A program made the position numbers and the translations under genes. Below are positions 26,332 through 36,835 of a DNA stretch of 64,000 bases, piece after piece. The notes beneath the pieces were generated by a model. That model saw nothing but the letters and a program-made list of their open reading frames with translations. It made no database searches and was not told where the DNA came from. Position 1 is the first letter of the stretch. Each line of letters begins with the position of its first letter. The stretch lies in NCBI RefSeq assembly GCF_006517275.1, contig NZ_CP041191.1:372001-436000 (forward strand), written 5' to 3'. The DNA comes from Labrenzia sp. PHM005. GTDB lineage: Bacteria; Pseudomonadota; Alphaproteobacteria; Rhizobiales; Stappiaceae.

Positions 26332-27654
26332 ATGCTCACCGAAAGCGAACTTAAAAAGGCGCGGCGCCTTAACCGGATATATGCAGACACCCTGATTTGG
26401 AGCGAGGGCGGCGTTCAAAAATCGGGATGGGGCAGCCGGCTCGTCGGTATCAGCAAACTCTTGGATATGACTGGTTTGCCCAATGATGAATTCGGGTTTG
26501 CGCAAGCGGTCGCCAATTGGCAGGAGAAAAACGGAATCAAGCCCATCGATGGCATCATCGGCAAGACCACTTGGGCAAAGATGGAACCGCTGACGCGGAC
26601 CATGGAGCTGAAAATCGACTGGGGGAAGCCCAAACCACTCGGGAACAAACTATTCGACAACAAGGATCCCATCATTCTTAGGAGACCCGGATCTCCCTTT
26701 GATCAATTGGAAACCCGGAGCGAATTGGCACAAACACCAATCACCGTCGCTCAATCATCCATGTTCGTGCCGGCCCGTGGTTTTTTGTTTGTCGTGTTTG
26801 AACAGCTGCCCGATGTCGGCAGAACCCATTTGATCCGGAAAGTTGCCGTCATTCCAAACAACTTTGCCTTTTCTCCCCGCAATTGGAAGGGAACACTCAC
26901 CCCGGGCCAGCATGCGCTTGGCAATACACCAAACCTCAGCCAGTACTTATCGGCGAGCAACCGGGCTATCGGCGCACCGTCTATTTTTCCGCGCCAAGGC
27001 ATGCCAGCGACACCCGTTCTCGTCGACATTGCCAAGATCGAAGCCGCTGGGGGGAAGATCCTTTCGCCTGATGATATTGTCCGTGATCTGCGGCAGATCG
27101 CAGCGAAAAATCCAAACATGCAAAAGCGTATCAACACGCTGATTGACGCCGTCAGCAAAATCGAAGGGGAAGTGCTGATTGAAGGCGGCACGCCTCCCGG
27201 CAGCGGATCCAAATTGAAAATGGCGCATAAGCCGTACATCCGCGGCGCCGAATTCCAGTGGCAAGAGATGGTGGACGGCAACATCACCCGCGATGCCATG
27301 AAAAACAATCTGGATCAGCTAGACGACAGCTTCCGCAGGGCCAGAAATCTTGGGCGCGCAGGCCGGTTTGTCAGCGGTGTTGGTCTGGTGTTCACCGCCT
27401 ATGATGTGACCAAAGCAACGTCCCAATCCATTGAACAACAATCCTTCAAACCGATCGGCGCAGAAACTATCCGGCAGGTTGGCGGCTGGGGGAGCGGTGT
27501 CGCCGGAATGAAAATCGGGTTTGTCACAGGTGCTGCGCTGGGAATCGAAACCGGTCCCGGCGCAATCGTGACCGGTGCGATCGGTGCAATCATCATCGGC
27601 GGTTTGGGGTATTGGGGATCTGATTGGGTTGCCGATATGATCCATAAGAACTGA
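26332..27654 (+). CDS. Peptidoglycan-binding protein with glycine-zipper C-terminus, toxin-like
   Basis: A 440-residue protein starting at the ATG with GAGGA 6 nt upstream. Residues about 40-85 resemble a peptidoglycan-binding domain (FAQAVANWQEKNGI, then DGIIGKTTWAKM). The middle is unassigned. The last 60 residues are a Gly/Ala-rich hydrophobic zipper (GWGSGVAGMKIGFVTGAALG and GAIIIGGLGYWGSDW), a feature of some contact-dependent and type VI effectors that insert in membranes. No signal peptide is seen. It is followed after 11 nt by a small ORF that could be an immunity partner. No secretion genes are in the window, so the effector idea is unproven. Confidence 0.6.
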   Translation: MLTESELKKARRLNRIYADTLIWSEGGVQKSGWGSRLVGISKLLDMTGLPNDEFGFAQAVANWQEKNGIKPIDGIIGKTTWAKMEPLTRTMELKIDWGKPKPLGNKLFDNKDPIILRRPGSPFDQLETRSELAQTPITVAQSSMFVPARGFLFVVFEQLPDVGRTHLIRKVAVIPNNFAFSPRNWKGTLTPGQHALGNTPNLSQYLSASNRAIGAPSIFPRQGMPATPVLVDIAKIEAAGGKILSPDDIVRDLRQIAAKNPNMQKRINTLIDAVSKIEGEVLIEGGTPPGSGSKLKMAHKPYIRGAEFQWQEMVDGNITRDAMKNNLDQLDDSFRRARNLGRAGRFVSGVGLVFTAYDVTKATSQSIEQQSFKPIGAETIRQVGGWGSGVAGMKIGFVTGAALGIETGPGAIVTGAIGAIIIGGLGYWGSDWVADMIHKN

Positions 27655-27665
27655 AGATCGACTGC

Positions 27666-27911
27666 TTGTCCTGGAACCGTTCCGTGCCAAATCAACCGTC
27701 AATTCAACCTGAACCGCCTTGGGTCAAGGTCCCCGATGTTGAGGCCTCCTGGGCTGGCTGGCGCCAAGGGGCAGGCGAAGACTGGCTTTGCGAGGTCTGG
27801 CTCCCGTTCTGGCACAGCCTGGACGAAAAAGGCCGCAGGGATTACCTAGAAAAATACCCGGTCCCCGATGATGACTGGCAACTGCAACTCGATTATTTCT
27901 GGAAACCGTGA
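27666..27911 (+). CDS. Small Trp-rich protein, possible immunity partner
   Basis: An 81-codon ORF 11 nt after the toxin-like gene. It has ten Trp residues and is acidic, with clusters such as EASWAGWRQGAGEDWLCEVW and WQLQLDYFWKP, but I do not recognise a domain. It has no ATG: starts are TTG at 27666 or GTG at 27684, the second with GGAA about 8 nt upstream. Tight linkage and small acidic size are common for immunity proteins, but that is inference only. Confidence 0.5.
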   Translation: MSWNRSVPNQPSIQPEPPWVKVPDVEASWAGWRQGAGEDWLCEVWLPFWHSLDEKGRRDYLEKYPVPDDDWQLQLDYFWKP

Positions 27912-28160
27912 CTCTCGCGGACAATACCAAGCGCCTGGATCAATTGTCTTCGGCGTGGTTTCGAAGGATTCGGACCAAATGCCCGCCAAACTGACCGCTC
28001 TACCGATCAAAAACCGGTTTCCATCACCAATGACCCAGAGCAAATGAGTGTTTTGCCACTGACTGGTAGGGAAGCCATCGGCAAATTTCATTCTTGTTAT
28101 TTTTTTGATTTTAATTCTTATTGTTTTACGATAATAATCAGCCCGTTTCGGGAGAATGAA

Positions 28161-28790
28161 ATGACAAAACGCCTATTGCCTTCTTCACTCAGTGGCTCAA
28201 CACGGGTCTTTCTTTTTCTGGTTCTTGGAGCCTTTTTATCTGCGTGTGGCCATGTCCCGCTGACAACGATCGCGAAGCTCAGCCAGTTCGATATGCTGGA
28301 AACAAACCCAGATGCGTTGCGCCTCGCCGTCAAATACCCGGAGGGCATCCAAATTCCTCAGGGCGGAGCAACAATGGCCCTCACCCTCAAGCGCAAGCAA
28401 GACGGCGTTGTCTTGATGGAAGAAGAGCTTGCCTTTGAAGAGGTCGTCTCCAAAGCTGAAAAGGCCGAACTTTCCCAAGAGCTACAGGACGGTTGGCGCT
28501 TGGAGATTTACCGGTTACCAGAGGAAAACCTGCCGTTTTTCCGGAGCTTCCAAAAGCACATGGCGTCCATGTCCAAAAGCGAACGGGAGAAGGTTGAGGG
28601 AACCTTGAACATCGGCGTTAGTGGATGTCTTCTTACCGCCGAAAAACCTTCTGATATTCGGGTCAGCACATTTCTAAAGGCAGCTGAACTTGGTGGCTAT
28701 GTGACGCTCTTGCGCAATTTCGATTTGGAAGAACAGATGACAGAGCTGGGTGGAGAAAACGGCTTGGACCGATGCCCGGATGCGGCATAA
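28161..28790 (+). CDS. Hypothetical lipoprotein
   Basis: About 209 residues from the ATG at 28161 (GGGAGAATGAA upstream). The signal ends in LSAC, so Cys29 is a probable lipid attachment site. The mature part has an extended, Lys/Glu-rich region with predicted beta strands (ALTLKRKQDGVVLMEEEL) and a second Cys pair (SGCLLTAE, LDRCPDAA) that could form a disulfide. No known domain is recognised. A convergent VOC gene ends about 50 bp away. Confidence 0.75.
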   Translation: MTKRLLPSSLSGSTRVFLFLVLGAFLSACGHVPLTTIAKLSQFDMLETNPDALRLAVKYPEGIQIPQGGATMALTLKRKQDGVVLMEEELAFEEVVSKAEKAELSQELQDGWRLEIYRLPEENLPFFRSFQKHMASMSKSEREKVEGTLNIGVSGCLLTAEKPSDIRVSTFLKAAELGGYVTLLRNFDLEEQMTELGGENGLDRCPDAA

Positions 28791-28838
28791 GCACCTCGAT
28801 CCTCAGTGTCGAAAGAAACCCTTTCCCCATACGCACAA

Positions 28839-29588
28839 TCAGACGAAGTTTTCTTTGTCTGTGCCGGTGCGCTCGACAGTAATTCCTGAGTACCCCTTTT
28901 GCCCCGGCATAGGGGCAAGGATCTCTGTTTTTCGTTTGATATGCTGAAACTCTAGAACGGTATACGACCGCTGGTAGAGCCATGGCCGGTTGATGAGCGC
29001 GTCCGGATCAGGATCGGGCGGCGTGTCCCCGGGTCGTCCCAGAAAATAGAGGTCGAACCCAAGATCAGAGATTCGTTCCCGGACAAGAGACTTGAGGCCG
29101 AGCGTTGCTTCGCAGCGGTCAATCTCCTTTTCAATGTTATCGGTGCGCAGGGTAACCAAACCAATTTCAGCACCGCCCCCCAAAGGAAGTGCGGGGTCAC
29201 CGGTTGTGATTTTGGTTTCGCCCTCAAACGTATGCTGAACCAGCTCGATGATATGACCTTCAGGATCAGCAAAGTGGCTTAAATAGCCGATATCTCGGAA
29301 CTGATGCGGTTCCGAAGCGCTGATACCATGGGCCTTGAGCCGGGCATTTGCACAGTCGATGTCAGGCAACGTCAGCCCGATTTTCCAGTAACGGTCAGTG
29401 TTGCTGTGCTGATAGGGCGCCCGGTCGTCCACCGGCTTTAAAACCAGAACCGCCCCCTCGTTCCCGTAGCCAACGGCAATGCATCCATCCCTCTCAAATC
29501 GCCGCATGCCGAGGATCCGGCAATAAAACTCCGCGAGAGTATCCGGGTTCGTGACGTTCAGCGTCAAGGCAGCGAGGCGATTGGGCAT
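28839..29588 (-). CDS. VOC superfamily (glyoxalase/dioxygenase-like) protein, two domains
   Basis: A 249-residue protein with two VOC modules. The first starts RLAALTLNVTNPDTLAEFYCRILGM and has FADPEGHIIELVQH, giving a typical metal-ligand Glu near its end; the second starts EIGLVTLRTDNIEKEIDRCEATLGL. Such proteins include extradiol dioxygenases, glyoxalases and isomerases; the substrate is unknown. It starts 3 nt after a TPR gene's stop, so they form one transcript downstream of the yej operon. Confidence 0.85.
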   Translation of the reverse strand: MPNRLAALTLNVTNPDTLAEFYCRILGMRRFERDGCIAVGYGNEGAVLVLKPVDDRAPYQHSNTDRYWKIGLTLPDIDCANARLKAHGISASEPHQFRDIGYLSHFADPEGHIIELVQHTFEGETKITTGDPALPLGGGAEIGLVTLRTDNIEKEIDRCEATLGLKSLVRERISDLGFDLYFLGRPGDTPPDPDPDALINRPWLYQRSYTVLEFQHIKRKTEILAPMPGQKGYSGITVERTGTDKENFV

Positions 29589-29591
29589 ATC

Positions 29592-30887
29592 TCAGTAGAG
29601 CCCGTTGAGCGAGCGCGTGCCAATGTTCACAGGGCGGCGCGTGGCCAAAAACCGCCGGGCTTCGCTGGAAAACCCCTGTTTCAGAAGAGCTCCCATATAG
29701 GCATATTCAATCAGATCACGCTGCGCCCGGCTTCCTCCGATCCTGGCATGATCGGCCATTGTCCGGACCAAATGGTTTTGCGCTTCCGCCCAGTTTTCTG
29801 CTCCAATGGCCGCAAAGCCATTGGCGAGATATTGCACCATGTCGGCAGCCGGCCCGCGGGCTTCAACCGCGATCCGCTGCAGGTCTTCCTGATTGCCAGC
29901 CATTGCGTGTGCCAAGGCGGCATGAACATCGGCGAATGCAAGCCCCGTCTTCGGAAAGAACTGCGCCGCATATGCGCTGACCGCCTGCCAACGGTCCGGA
30001 GAAACATGCACCCCGGCAAGTTCGGCCCTGTAAAGAATCGCGGCCGTATCGGTCAGCACATTCAAGGCTGGCCCCCAGCCCCCTCCGGGCGCCACGTCAG
30101 TATCGACGACTTGCCACATCGTCTCCTCGTCTCCGGTTTCCAGCGCCCAAAGCGCGACATGCCAGGAGATGTGGCAATGCAATATTCCGGCTTTGCTGTA
30201 GTCCTTGCGCCAGTCGTTCATATAGGCAATGCCAGCGGCCGTTTCTCCGGTTTCGTAGTGAATGTGGGCCTTGATGTGAGCGCCGTTCGCATTGCGTGGA
30301 TTGCCGTTAAGCGACCGTTCGATAGTTTCTGCCGCTGGACCGATTTGCCCTGCTTCGGCCTGTGAAAATGCATGCTGCCCGAGGAACCACCAGTCATCGC
30401 CGTAATGCGGCAACAGTGCCGACGTGAACGCCAGCTGCTCCGCTTCGCGGCCGGGCTGGCCGGAAAATCCGATCAATCCAAATACACCGGTACAAGTCTG
30501 AGCCACCATCGCATCGCGTGGATACTCGGCACAATGTGCCCTGATGGCCGCATAGGCAGCAGGTACTTTGCCCCGCACCAATAGGCCCAGAGCATTCAAA
30601 TGGCTTTGCTCGCGGGTCGTCTCGGGCTGCCCACACGCTTCGGCGTGCTGCACAATGGTCCGCGCCTCCTGGACATTGCCCAAGATCTGATGGCACCGGG
30701 CAAGACCGGCATATGCAAGAGCAAAGTCCGGATCCGCTTCGATCGCCTTCTGAAAACCCTCTAGCGCGCCCTCTTCGGCAGACAGAAACCGGTCGACCGC
30801 ATCAATATAGGCATCACGAGCCAATGCAGACGACGTTGAAAGGCTGTTGTCGTACCGATCCTGAAACACCCGATCCTCCCTCAACAC
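29592..30887 (-). CDS. Tetratricopeptide repeat protein, TTC38-like
   Basis: A 431-residue, all-helical protein without a signal peptide. The opening (YDNSLSTSSALARDAYIDAV) and GFQKAIEADPDFALAYAGLARCHQ give TPR units, and the central HWHVALWALE-type segment (HISWHVALWALETGD) is characteristic of the TTC38-like family, which has homologues from bacteria to animals but no firm function. It lies 44 nt after yejF on the same strand and is followed at 3 nt by the VOC gene. Confidence 0.82.
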   Translation of the reverse strand: MLREDRVFQDRYDNSLSTSSALARDAYIDAVDRFLSAEEGALEGFQKAIEADPDFALAYAGLARCHQILGNVQEARTIVQHAEACGQPETTREQSHLNALGLLVRGKVPAAYAAIRAHCAEYPRDAMVAQTCTGVFGLIGFSGQPGREAEQLAFTSALLPHYGDDWWFLGQHAFSQAEAGQIGPAAETIERSLNGNPRNANGAHIKAHIHYETGETAAGIAYMNDWRKDYSKAGILHCHISWHVALWALETGDEETMWQVVDTDVAPGGGWGPALNVLTDTAAILYRAELAGVHVSPDRWQAVSAYAAQFFPKTGLAFADVHAALAHAMAGNQEDLQRIAVEARGPAADMVQYLANGFAAIGAENWAEAQNHLVRTMADHARIGGSRAQRDLIEYAYMGALLKQGFSSEARRFLATRRPVNIGTRSLNGLY

Positions 30888-30931
30888 GAACGCCTCTCGT
30901 TCGCTATTTAGAGCAATCCCCGATGGCTTGG

Positions 30932-32563
30932 TTAAACACTCACCACACCTTCCGGAGCAGTCTCCAGACGGAAGGCAGCCGCCATTAGGGCTTTCGTATA
31001 ATCGGTTTCCGGGGAATCGAATATCTTCTCGGCCGGGCCTGATTCCACAACCTTACCCTGGCGCATGACGACCACTTCATTGGCCAGTGCCCGAACGACC
31101 TTCAGATCGTGGGAAATGAAGAGGTAGGCAAGGCCATGCGCCTTTTGCAGGTCCCGCAGGAGATCGACCACCTGGGCTTGGACACTCATGTCGAGCGCCG
31201 ATGTCGGCTCATCGAGCATGACGAATTTCGGCTCCAGAACCATCGCCCGGGCGATGGAAATGCGCTGGCGCTGGCCGCCCGAGAATTCGTGCGGATAGCG
31301 ATGCCGGGTCGATGCATCAAGGCCAACCTCTTCAAGCGCACCGGCAACCTTGCGGTCCCGTTCTTCAGCCGAAATGCCTGGAAAATGCACCTGTAGGCCT
31401 TCGCCAACGATGTCGGCGACCGACATGCGCGGTGACAGTGCGCCATAGGGGTCCTGGAAGACAATTTGCATATCGCGGCGCAAGGGACGCATTTCCTTCC
31501 AGGAGTTTTCCTGAATATCCTGACCGTTGAACGCAATCCGGCCGGTGGAAGAAATCATCCTCAAGATGGCAAGGCCGAGTGTGGTCTTTCCAGATCCACT
31601 TTCGCCGACGATACCAAGCGTCTGACCTTTCCGGACGGTGACATCTATCCCGTCGACCGCTTTCACGTGATCCACCGTCCGGCGTAGGAAACCGCGTTTG
31701 ATCGGAAACCAGACCTTTAAATCGTCTGCCTGAACAACAATCGGTTTGTCCGTATCGGTTTCGGGTGGATTGCCTTTCGGCTCAGCGGCCAGCAAATGTT
31801 TGGTGTAGTCGTGCTGCGGGTTGTCGAAAATCTCGGCAACCGGCCCCTGTTCAACAATTTTGCCACCAGTCATGACACAGACACGGTCGGCAAATTTGCG
31901 CACGATGCCGAGATCATGGGTGATAAACAGCATGGCCATGCCCTGCTGTTTCTGCAGATCCTTCAATAGCTCCAGGATCTGCGCCTGCACAGTAACATCA
32001 AGGGCAGTTGTCGGCTCGTCAGCAATCAAAAGATCCGGTTCATTCGCGAGCGCCATGGCAATCATCACGCGCTGACGTTGGCCGCCGGACAACTGATGCG
32101 GATAAGACCCTAACCGGGATTCCGGATCACGGATCCCCACTTGGTTCATCAGTTCCAGAACGCGTTCGCGGGCCTTTGTATCGCTCATCCCCCGGTGGAT
32201 TTTGAGTATCTCTGATATCTGCCGTTCCACAGTGTGCAGCGGATTGAGCGAGGTCATCGGCTCCTGAAAAATCATCGAGACTTCATTGCCGCGCACTTTC
32301 CGCATCTCGCTTGCCGAGGCGTGCAGCAGGTCGACACCGTCCTTAAGGATTTTGCCCGTTGGGTGGGAAGCTGCTGGATAAGGCAGAAGTTTCAGGATCG
32401 ACAGAGCCGAGACCGATTTTCCTGAACCACTTTCCCCAACAAGCGCGACGGTTTCACCCTTGTTGATGTCGAAGGAAATCTGATCAACAGCGAGCGTTTC
32501 TTTGCCACCTTGGGTAAAGGCCACCGAAAGATCCTGAATGGAGACGAGAGTTTCTTTGGTCAT
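30932..32563 (-). CDS. yejF: Peptide ABC importer ATP-binding protein, YejF type
   Basis: A 543-residue fusion of two ABC ATPase domains that powers YejBE. Domain 1 has Walker [16 protein letters not shown] and signature [12 protein letters not shown]; domain 2 has [15 protein letters not shown] and [12 protein letters not shown]. The ATG at 32563 is the real start, 10 nt after the yejE stop; a longer form from 32623 would overlap yejE. In enteric bacteria Yej imports microcin C; in Agrobacterium and Sinorhizobium relatives it imports murein peptides and antimicrobial plant peptides. Confidence 0.95.
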   Translation of the reverse strand: MTKETLVSIQDLSVAFTQGGKETLAVDQISFDINKGETVALVGESGSGKSVSALSILKLLPYPAASHPTGKILKDGVDLLHASASEMRKVRGNEVSMIFQEPMTSLNPLHTVERQISEILKIHRGMSDTKARERVLELMNQVGIRDPESRLGSYPHQLSGGQRQRVMIAMALANEPDLLIADEPTTALDVTVQAQILELLKDLQKQQGMAMLFITHDLGIVRKFADRVCVMTGGKIVEQGPVAEIFDNPQHDYTKHLLAAEPKGNPPETDTDKPIVVQADDLKVWFPIKRGFLRRTVDHVKAVDGIDVTVRKGQTLGIVGESGSGKTTLGLAILRMISSTGRIAFNGQDIQENSWKEMRPLRRDMQIVFQDPYGALSPRMSVADIVGEGLQVHFPGISAEERDRKVAGALEEVGLDASTRHRYPHEFSGGQRQRISIARAMVLEPKFVMLDEPTSALDMSVQAQVVDLLRDLQKAHGLAYLFISHDLKVVRALANEVVVMRQGKVVESGPAEKIFDSPETDYTKALMAAAFRLETAPEGVVSV

Positions 32564-32573
32564 AGGTCTCTCC

Positions 32574-33758
32574 TCACGCCAGGCTCTTGCGCGGATCAAA
32601 AGCATCGCGCACCGCTTCACCAATGAAGATCAGTAGGCTGAGCATCAGCGAGATCACCATAAAGCCGGTGATGCCAAGCCAGGGTGCTTGAAGATTATTC
32701 TTGCCTTGTGCCAGCAATTCACCCAACGACGCGGATCCAGGCGGTAAGCCAAAGCCGAGGAAATCCAGCGCAGTCAGTGTTGAGATCGAGCCATTCAGAA
32801 TAAATGGCATGAACGTGAGCGTCGCGACCATCGCGTTTGGCAGCAGGTGCCGCCACATGATGACACGGTTGGATACGCCCAGCGCCCGAGCTGCCGAGAT
32901 GTATTCAAAGTTCCGCCCGCGTAGGAATTCGGCCCGAACGACGCCAACCAGCGCCACCCAGGAGAAGGCCAAAAGGATCGTAAACAGCGTCCAGAATCCG
33001 GGGATCAAAACCGAAGAGACAATCAAGATCAGATAAAGCGTTGGGATGGCGGTCCAGATCTCGATGAACCGCTGGAAGATCAGATCGACCCAACCGCCAT
33101 AGTAGCCTTGTACTGCCCCAGCTGCGATGCCTATCACGGAGGAGGCCAAGGTCAGAGCCAGGCCAAAGAGGACCGAGATCCGAAAACCATAGACAAGACG
33201 CGCTAGAACATCGCGGCCTTGGTCGTCCGTGCCGAGCCAGTTCCAATTGCCCATGACGCAATTCGGATCGTCAGCCCCCATCGGATACCGCTGGCAGCGC
33301 TCTTGCTTATCCATCATCCAGGACGGTGGCGCGGGAGCGGGGACTGGAATCTCATGGTTCACGGTCCGGTAGGAATAACGGACCAGAGGCCAGAGCATCC
33401 AGCCGTTGTTCGCTATTTCTTCCTGAATGAAGGGGTCGCGGTAGTCTGTGATCGCCAGAAATCCGCCGAATTTTTCTTCCGGATAATCAACAAAGACGGG
33501 CATAAGCAGCTCGCCCTGATAGGACACCAGAACCGGCTTGTCATTGGTCAGAAACTCGGCTCCCATCGCGAGCACAAAAAGAACCAGGAAAATCCACAAG
33601 GACCAGTAGCCGCGGCGGTTGGCCTTGAAGTTGGCAAGACGCCGCTGATTGATCGGCGACAGGCGCATTTTTCTAGGCGGCGGGGTGTTTTCTTCAGCGA
33701 CGGGTGCTGGAGCGCTATAACCAGCGTTTTCCAGATCTTTGGTAAGGCGCGTGTCCAT
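32574..33758 (-). CDS. yejE: Peptide ABC importer permease, YejE type
   Basis: A 394-residue permease of the oligopeptide class with an N-terminal helix (WSLWIFLVLFVLAMGAEF), the large periplasmic loop characteristic of YejE (about residues 70-165, with NWNWLGTDDQGRDVLARLVYG at its end) and five further helices. The EAA loop for ATPase contact is near YISAARALGVSNRVIMWRHL. It starts 2 nt after yejB and is followed by yejF. Confidence 0.95.
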   Translation of the reverse strand: MDTRLTKDLENAGYSAPAPVAEENTPPPRKMRLSPINQRRLANFKANRRGYWSLWIFLVLFVLAMGAEFLTNDKPVLVSYQGELLMPVFVDYPEEKFGGFLAITDYRDPFIQEEIANNGWMLWPLVRYSYRTVNHEIPVPAPAPPSWMMDKQERCQRYPMGADDPNCVMGNWNWLGTDDQGRDVLARLVYGFRISVLFGLALTLASSVIGIAAGAVQGYYGGWVDLIFQRFIEIWTAIPTLYLILIVSSVLIPGFWTLFTILLAFSWVALVGVVRAEFLRGRNFEYISAARALGVSNRVIMWRHLLPNAMVATLTFMPFILNGSISTLTALDFLGFGLPPGSASLGELLAQGKNNLQAPWLGITGFMVISLMLSLLIFIGEAVRDAFDPRKSLA

Positions 33759-33760
33759 GA

Positions 33761-34882
33761 CTACACCTCCCGACTTTCAAAATCGATCCTAGGATCGATC
33801 CAGGTGTAGGTGAGATCGGAAATCAGGTTCACCAGAAGGCCCATGAGCGAGAAGATATAGAGCGTCGCAAAGACCACGGCATAGTCGCGGTTGATGACCG
33901 ATTCAAAGCCGAGCAGTCCCAAGCCATCCAGCGAGAAGATTGTCTCGATCAGCAGAGATCCTGCGAAGAAAGACGAGATGAAGGCCCCCGGAAAACCGGC
34001 CACCACGATCAGCATGGCATTTCGGAACACATGGCCATAAAGCACTTGGCCTTCGGTGAGCCCCTTGGCGCGCGCAGTGATCACATATTGCTTGCGGATT
34101 TCATCCAGGAAGGAGTTTTTCGTCAAAAGTGTTGTTGTTGCAAAAGCTGACAGGACCATGGCGGTCAGCGGCAACGCCAGATGCCAGAAATAATCCGCAA
34201 TCCGCGCCGGCCAGGAAAGCTCTTCCCAATTGTCCGAAACCAGCCCACGAAGCGGGAAAATATCCCAAAATGACCCGCCGGCAAATAGTACGATCAAAAG
34301 GACCGCAAACAAGAAGCCTGGAATGGCATAAGCCACCACGATCACACCAGACGTCCAGACATCAAAGCGCGAGCCATCACTGACCGCCTTGCGGATGCCG
34401 AGCGGGATCGAGACCGCGTAGGAAATCAGCGTCATCCAAAGCCCGAGCGAGATCGAGACGGGCAGTTTTTCGGCAATCAGATCCAAGATTCGGATGTCGC
34501 GGAAATAACTCTCGCCGAAATCAAAGCGGGCATAGTCCCATAACATCGTCAGGAAACGTTCGAGCGGCGGCTTGTCAAAGCCAAACTGCGCTTCCAGCTC
34601 CTTGATGAATTCCGGGTCGAGCCCCTGAGCGCCCCGGTATTTAGACGTAACACTATCGCCCCCACCGCCACTGGATCCGGACGATTCATTGCCGATATTC
34701 CCCATATCGCTGCCACCGCCGCTGATGCGTGACGTTGCATCAACATCGGTACCGGAAATCTGCGCGATCACCCGCTCAACCGGGCCGCCAGGCGCAAACT
34801 GAATTATGAAAAAATTGATCGCCATAATCCCGACCAGGGTCGGGATCATCAGCAATAAACGGCGGAGAATATAAGCGCCCAT
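33761..34882 (-). CDS. yejB: Peptide ABC importer permease, YejB type
   Basis: A 373-residue permease beginning [19 protein letters not shown], almost the same as the YejB start I know from E. coli. Residues about 52-80 are a Gly/Ser-rich insertion before the second half of the periplasmic loop, a YejB trait. The EAA-like loop is [23 protein letters not shown], and the C-terminal [13 protein letters not shown] is diagnostic of YejB. It pairs with YejE to form the channel. Confidence 0.95.
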   Translation of the reverse strand: MGAYILRRLLLMIPTLVGIMAINFFIIQFAPGGPVERVIAQISGTDVDATSRISGGGSDMGNIGNESSGSSGGGGDSVTSKYRGAQGLDPEFIKELEAQFGFDKPPLERFLTMLWDYARFDFGESYFRDIRILDLIAEKLPVSISLGLWMTLISYAVSIPLGIRKAVSDGSRFDVWTSGVIVVAYAIPGFLFAVLLIVLFAGGSFWDIFPLRGLVSDNWEELSWPARIADYFWHLALPLTAMVLSAFATTTLLTKNSFLDEIRKQYVITARAKGLTEGQVLYGHVFRNAMLIVVAGFPGAFISSFFAGSLLIETIFSLDGLGLLGFESVINRDYAVVFATLYIFSLMGLLVNLISDLTYTWIDPRIDFESREV

Positions 34883-34945
34883 AGGGTTCGTATCGTCCCT
34901 TTAAGTTTCGGCCAAAAACTGCAAGCCACAGGTATCTTTAAAACT

Positions 34946-36835
34946 TTACCCTGCTTCTTCGATGATTTTGGCTTTTTCCGGATCTATCCACCACAGATCT
35001 TCCACGGGGAAGAAGTACCGTGGCGGCTCTGGCGGATAACCGAACATGTCCCAAATAGCGACCGAATGGGTGTTCTTATGCCACTGCGGTATCCAATAAT
35101 AACCCGCCCTCAAGACCCGGTCGAGCGCCCGGGCGGCTGTGTTCATCTCGTCTTTCGACTGCGCTGCAAGAATTTTGTCCGTCAGGGCATCAATCACCGG
35201 GTCGGCGATCCCAGACAAGTTGCTGCTGCCAGGCACATCAGCTGAACGCGATGTCCAATATTCCCGGATCGGATCGGATAGAGTCGCCGAAAAAGCAAAG
35301 CGGCGGTTGGCAATATCGAAATCAAACTCGTTGAGCCGGGCCTGGTATTGCGCACCGTCCACCACTCTAAAGTTTGCCTGAATACCGAGCCTCTTGAGAT
35401 TTTTGATAAATGGATTTGCAATCCGCTCGAAAGAGGTCGTGTTGTTCAGGAACTCGATGCTGAGCTGTTTGCCGTCCGGTCCAATCAGATCCGCGCCCTG
35501 ACGCGTATATCCTGCTGCCTTTAGAAGTTCGTTTGCCTTGCGCAGCAGACTCCGGTCGGCGCCCGTGCCATTGCTCACCGGCGGCGTAACGGGTTCCCCG
35601 AACACCACCTCCGGCAGTTGCTCCCGGTACGGTTCCAAAAGCGCAAGTTCTGCACCTTGAGGCTCGCCCTCCGCCTTCATCTCGGAGTTCTCGAAATATG
35701 ACTCGGTCCGTTTATAAAGGCCATAAAACAGGTTCTTGTTCGACCATTCAAAATCGAACGCATATCCGAGTGCTTGGCGCACTCTCGGATCTTTGAATTT
35801 GTCGCGGCGTGTGTTGAGGAACCACCCTTGAGCTCCGGACGGGCGGCCGTCTGGGAACACTTTCGTCACCACACGGCCATCGACAACGGCGGGGAAGTTG
35901 TATTCCGTCGCCCAATTTTTTGACGAAAACTCTTCGCGGTAGCGGACGGTGCCCTTCTTAAATGCTTCAAAGGCAACTTGCCTTTCCCGGAAGAACTCGA
36001 CCCGGACGATCTCAAAATTTTTCTGTCCGCGGACGACTGGCAGGTCTTTGCCCCAATAATCCTTGATCTTGTGGTACTCGACAAACCGCCCGACTGCGTG
36101 TTTCCCGACCTTATAAGGACCAGACGATAGCGGCGGGGTCAGCGTGCTTTGTTTAAAGTCATAAGCTGTGTAGTAGCGCTTTGAAAAAATCGGATACCCA
36201 GAAGCAACGTCAAGGGGATAGTTTCGGGATTGAGTGCCATCAAATTGCAACGCCACCCGGTGCTCATCCAAAACTTCCGCACCGCTCAAAACACGCATCG
36301 GCTGGCTGATGTTTGGGTGACCGTTTTCCTTCAAAAGAAGCATCGAGAACGCGACATCTTCCGCCGTCAGCTTCGATCCATCATGGAACCGCGCTTCCGG
36401 CCTTAAATTAAAGGTAAAGCGGTTGCCATCGTCTGACACTTCAACACTTTCGGCGACCAGTCCGTAAACCGCATCCGGTTCGTCATAGGCCCGTACCATC
36501 AGTGTATCGAAACACAGCTCCATGCGCGGTGGAGCGTCCCCCTTCAGAATAAAAGAATTGAAGGTGTTATAGGTCAGAACGTTCTGATTGAAGGACCAAT
36601 ACGGGGCTTGAAAATTGAAGGTTCCCCCCTTTGGAGCGTCGGGATTGACGTAGTCAAAGTGCGTAAAATCCGGACCGTATTTCAGATCTCCAAACACCGA
36701 CAATCCATGGTGCGGACCACTTCCAGGGCTGGCGGCCACAACGCCGGACAGCAACGAGGTTGAGCCGGCCGTAAGTGCAGCAGCTCCTGAAAGTTTCAGG
36801 ACTTGCCGCCGGCTGGGGCTCGTGATCGCAGTCAT
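34946..36835 (-). CDS. Second oligopeptide/muropeptide-binding protein of the Yej importer (Tat signal)
   Basis: A 629-residue SBP family 5 protein with a twin-arginine signal (SRRQVLKLSGAAALTAG, Arg residues at about 9-10). The mature domain has the family pattern KYGPDFTHFDYVNPDAPKGG and VFSEDFSSKNW-like repeats seen in YejA proteins. It overlaps the preceding binding protein gene by 4 nt. Two binding proteins feeding one YejBEF channel are known in Agrobacterium, where the second (YepA) brings in murein peptides; by order this gene is the better YepA candidate, but the assignment needs a tree. Confidence 0.88.
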   Translation of the reverse strand: MTAITSPSRRQVLKLSGAAALTAGSTSLLSGVVAASPGSGPHHGLSVFGDLKYGPDFTHFDYVNPDAPKGGTFNFQAPYWSFNQNVLTYNTFNSFILKGDAPPRMELCFDTLMVRAYDEPDAVYGLVAESVEVSDDGNRFTFNLRPEARFHDGSKLTAEDVAFSMLLLKENGHPNISQPMRVLSGAEVLDEHRVALQFDGTQSRNYPLDVASGYPIFSKRYYTAYDFKQSTLTPPLSSGPYKVGKHAVGRFVEYHKIKDYWGKDLPVVRGQKNFEIVRVEFFRERQVAFEAFKKGTVRYREEFSSKNWATEYNFPAVVDGRVVTKVFPDGRPSGAQGWFLNTRRDKFKDPRVRQALGYAFDFEWSNKNLFYGLYKRTESYFENSEMKAEGEPQGAELALLEPYREQLPEVVFGEPVTPPVSNGTGADRSLLRKANELLKAAGYTRQGADLIGPDGKQLSIEFLNNTTSFERIANPFIKNLKRLGIQANFRVVDGAQYQARLNEFDFDIANRRFAFSATLSDPIREYWTSRSADVPGSSNLSGIADPVIDALTDKILAAQSKDEMNTAARALDRVLRAGYYWIPQWHKNTHSVAIWDMFGYPPEPPRYFFPVEDLWWIDPEKAKIIEEAG

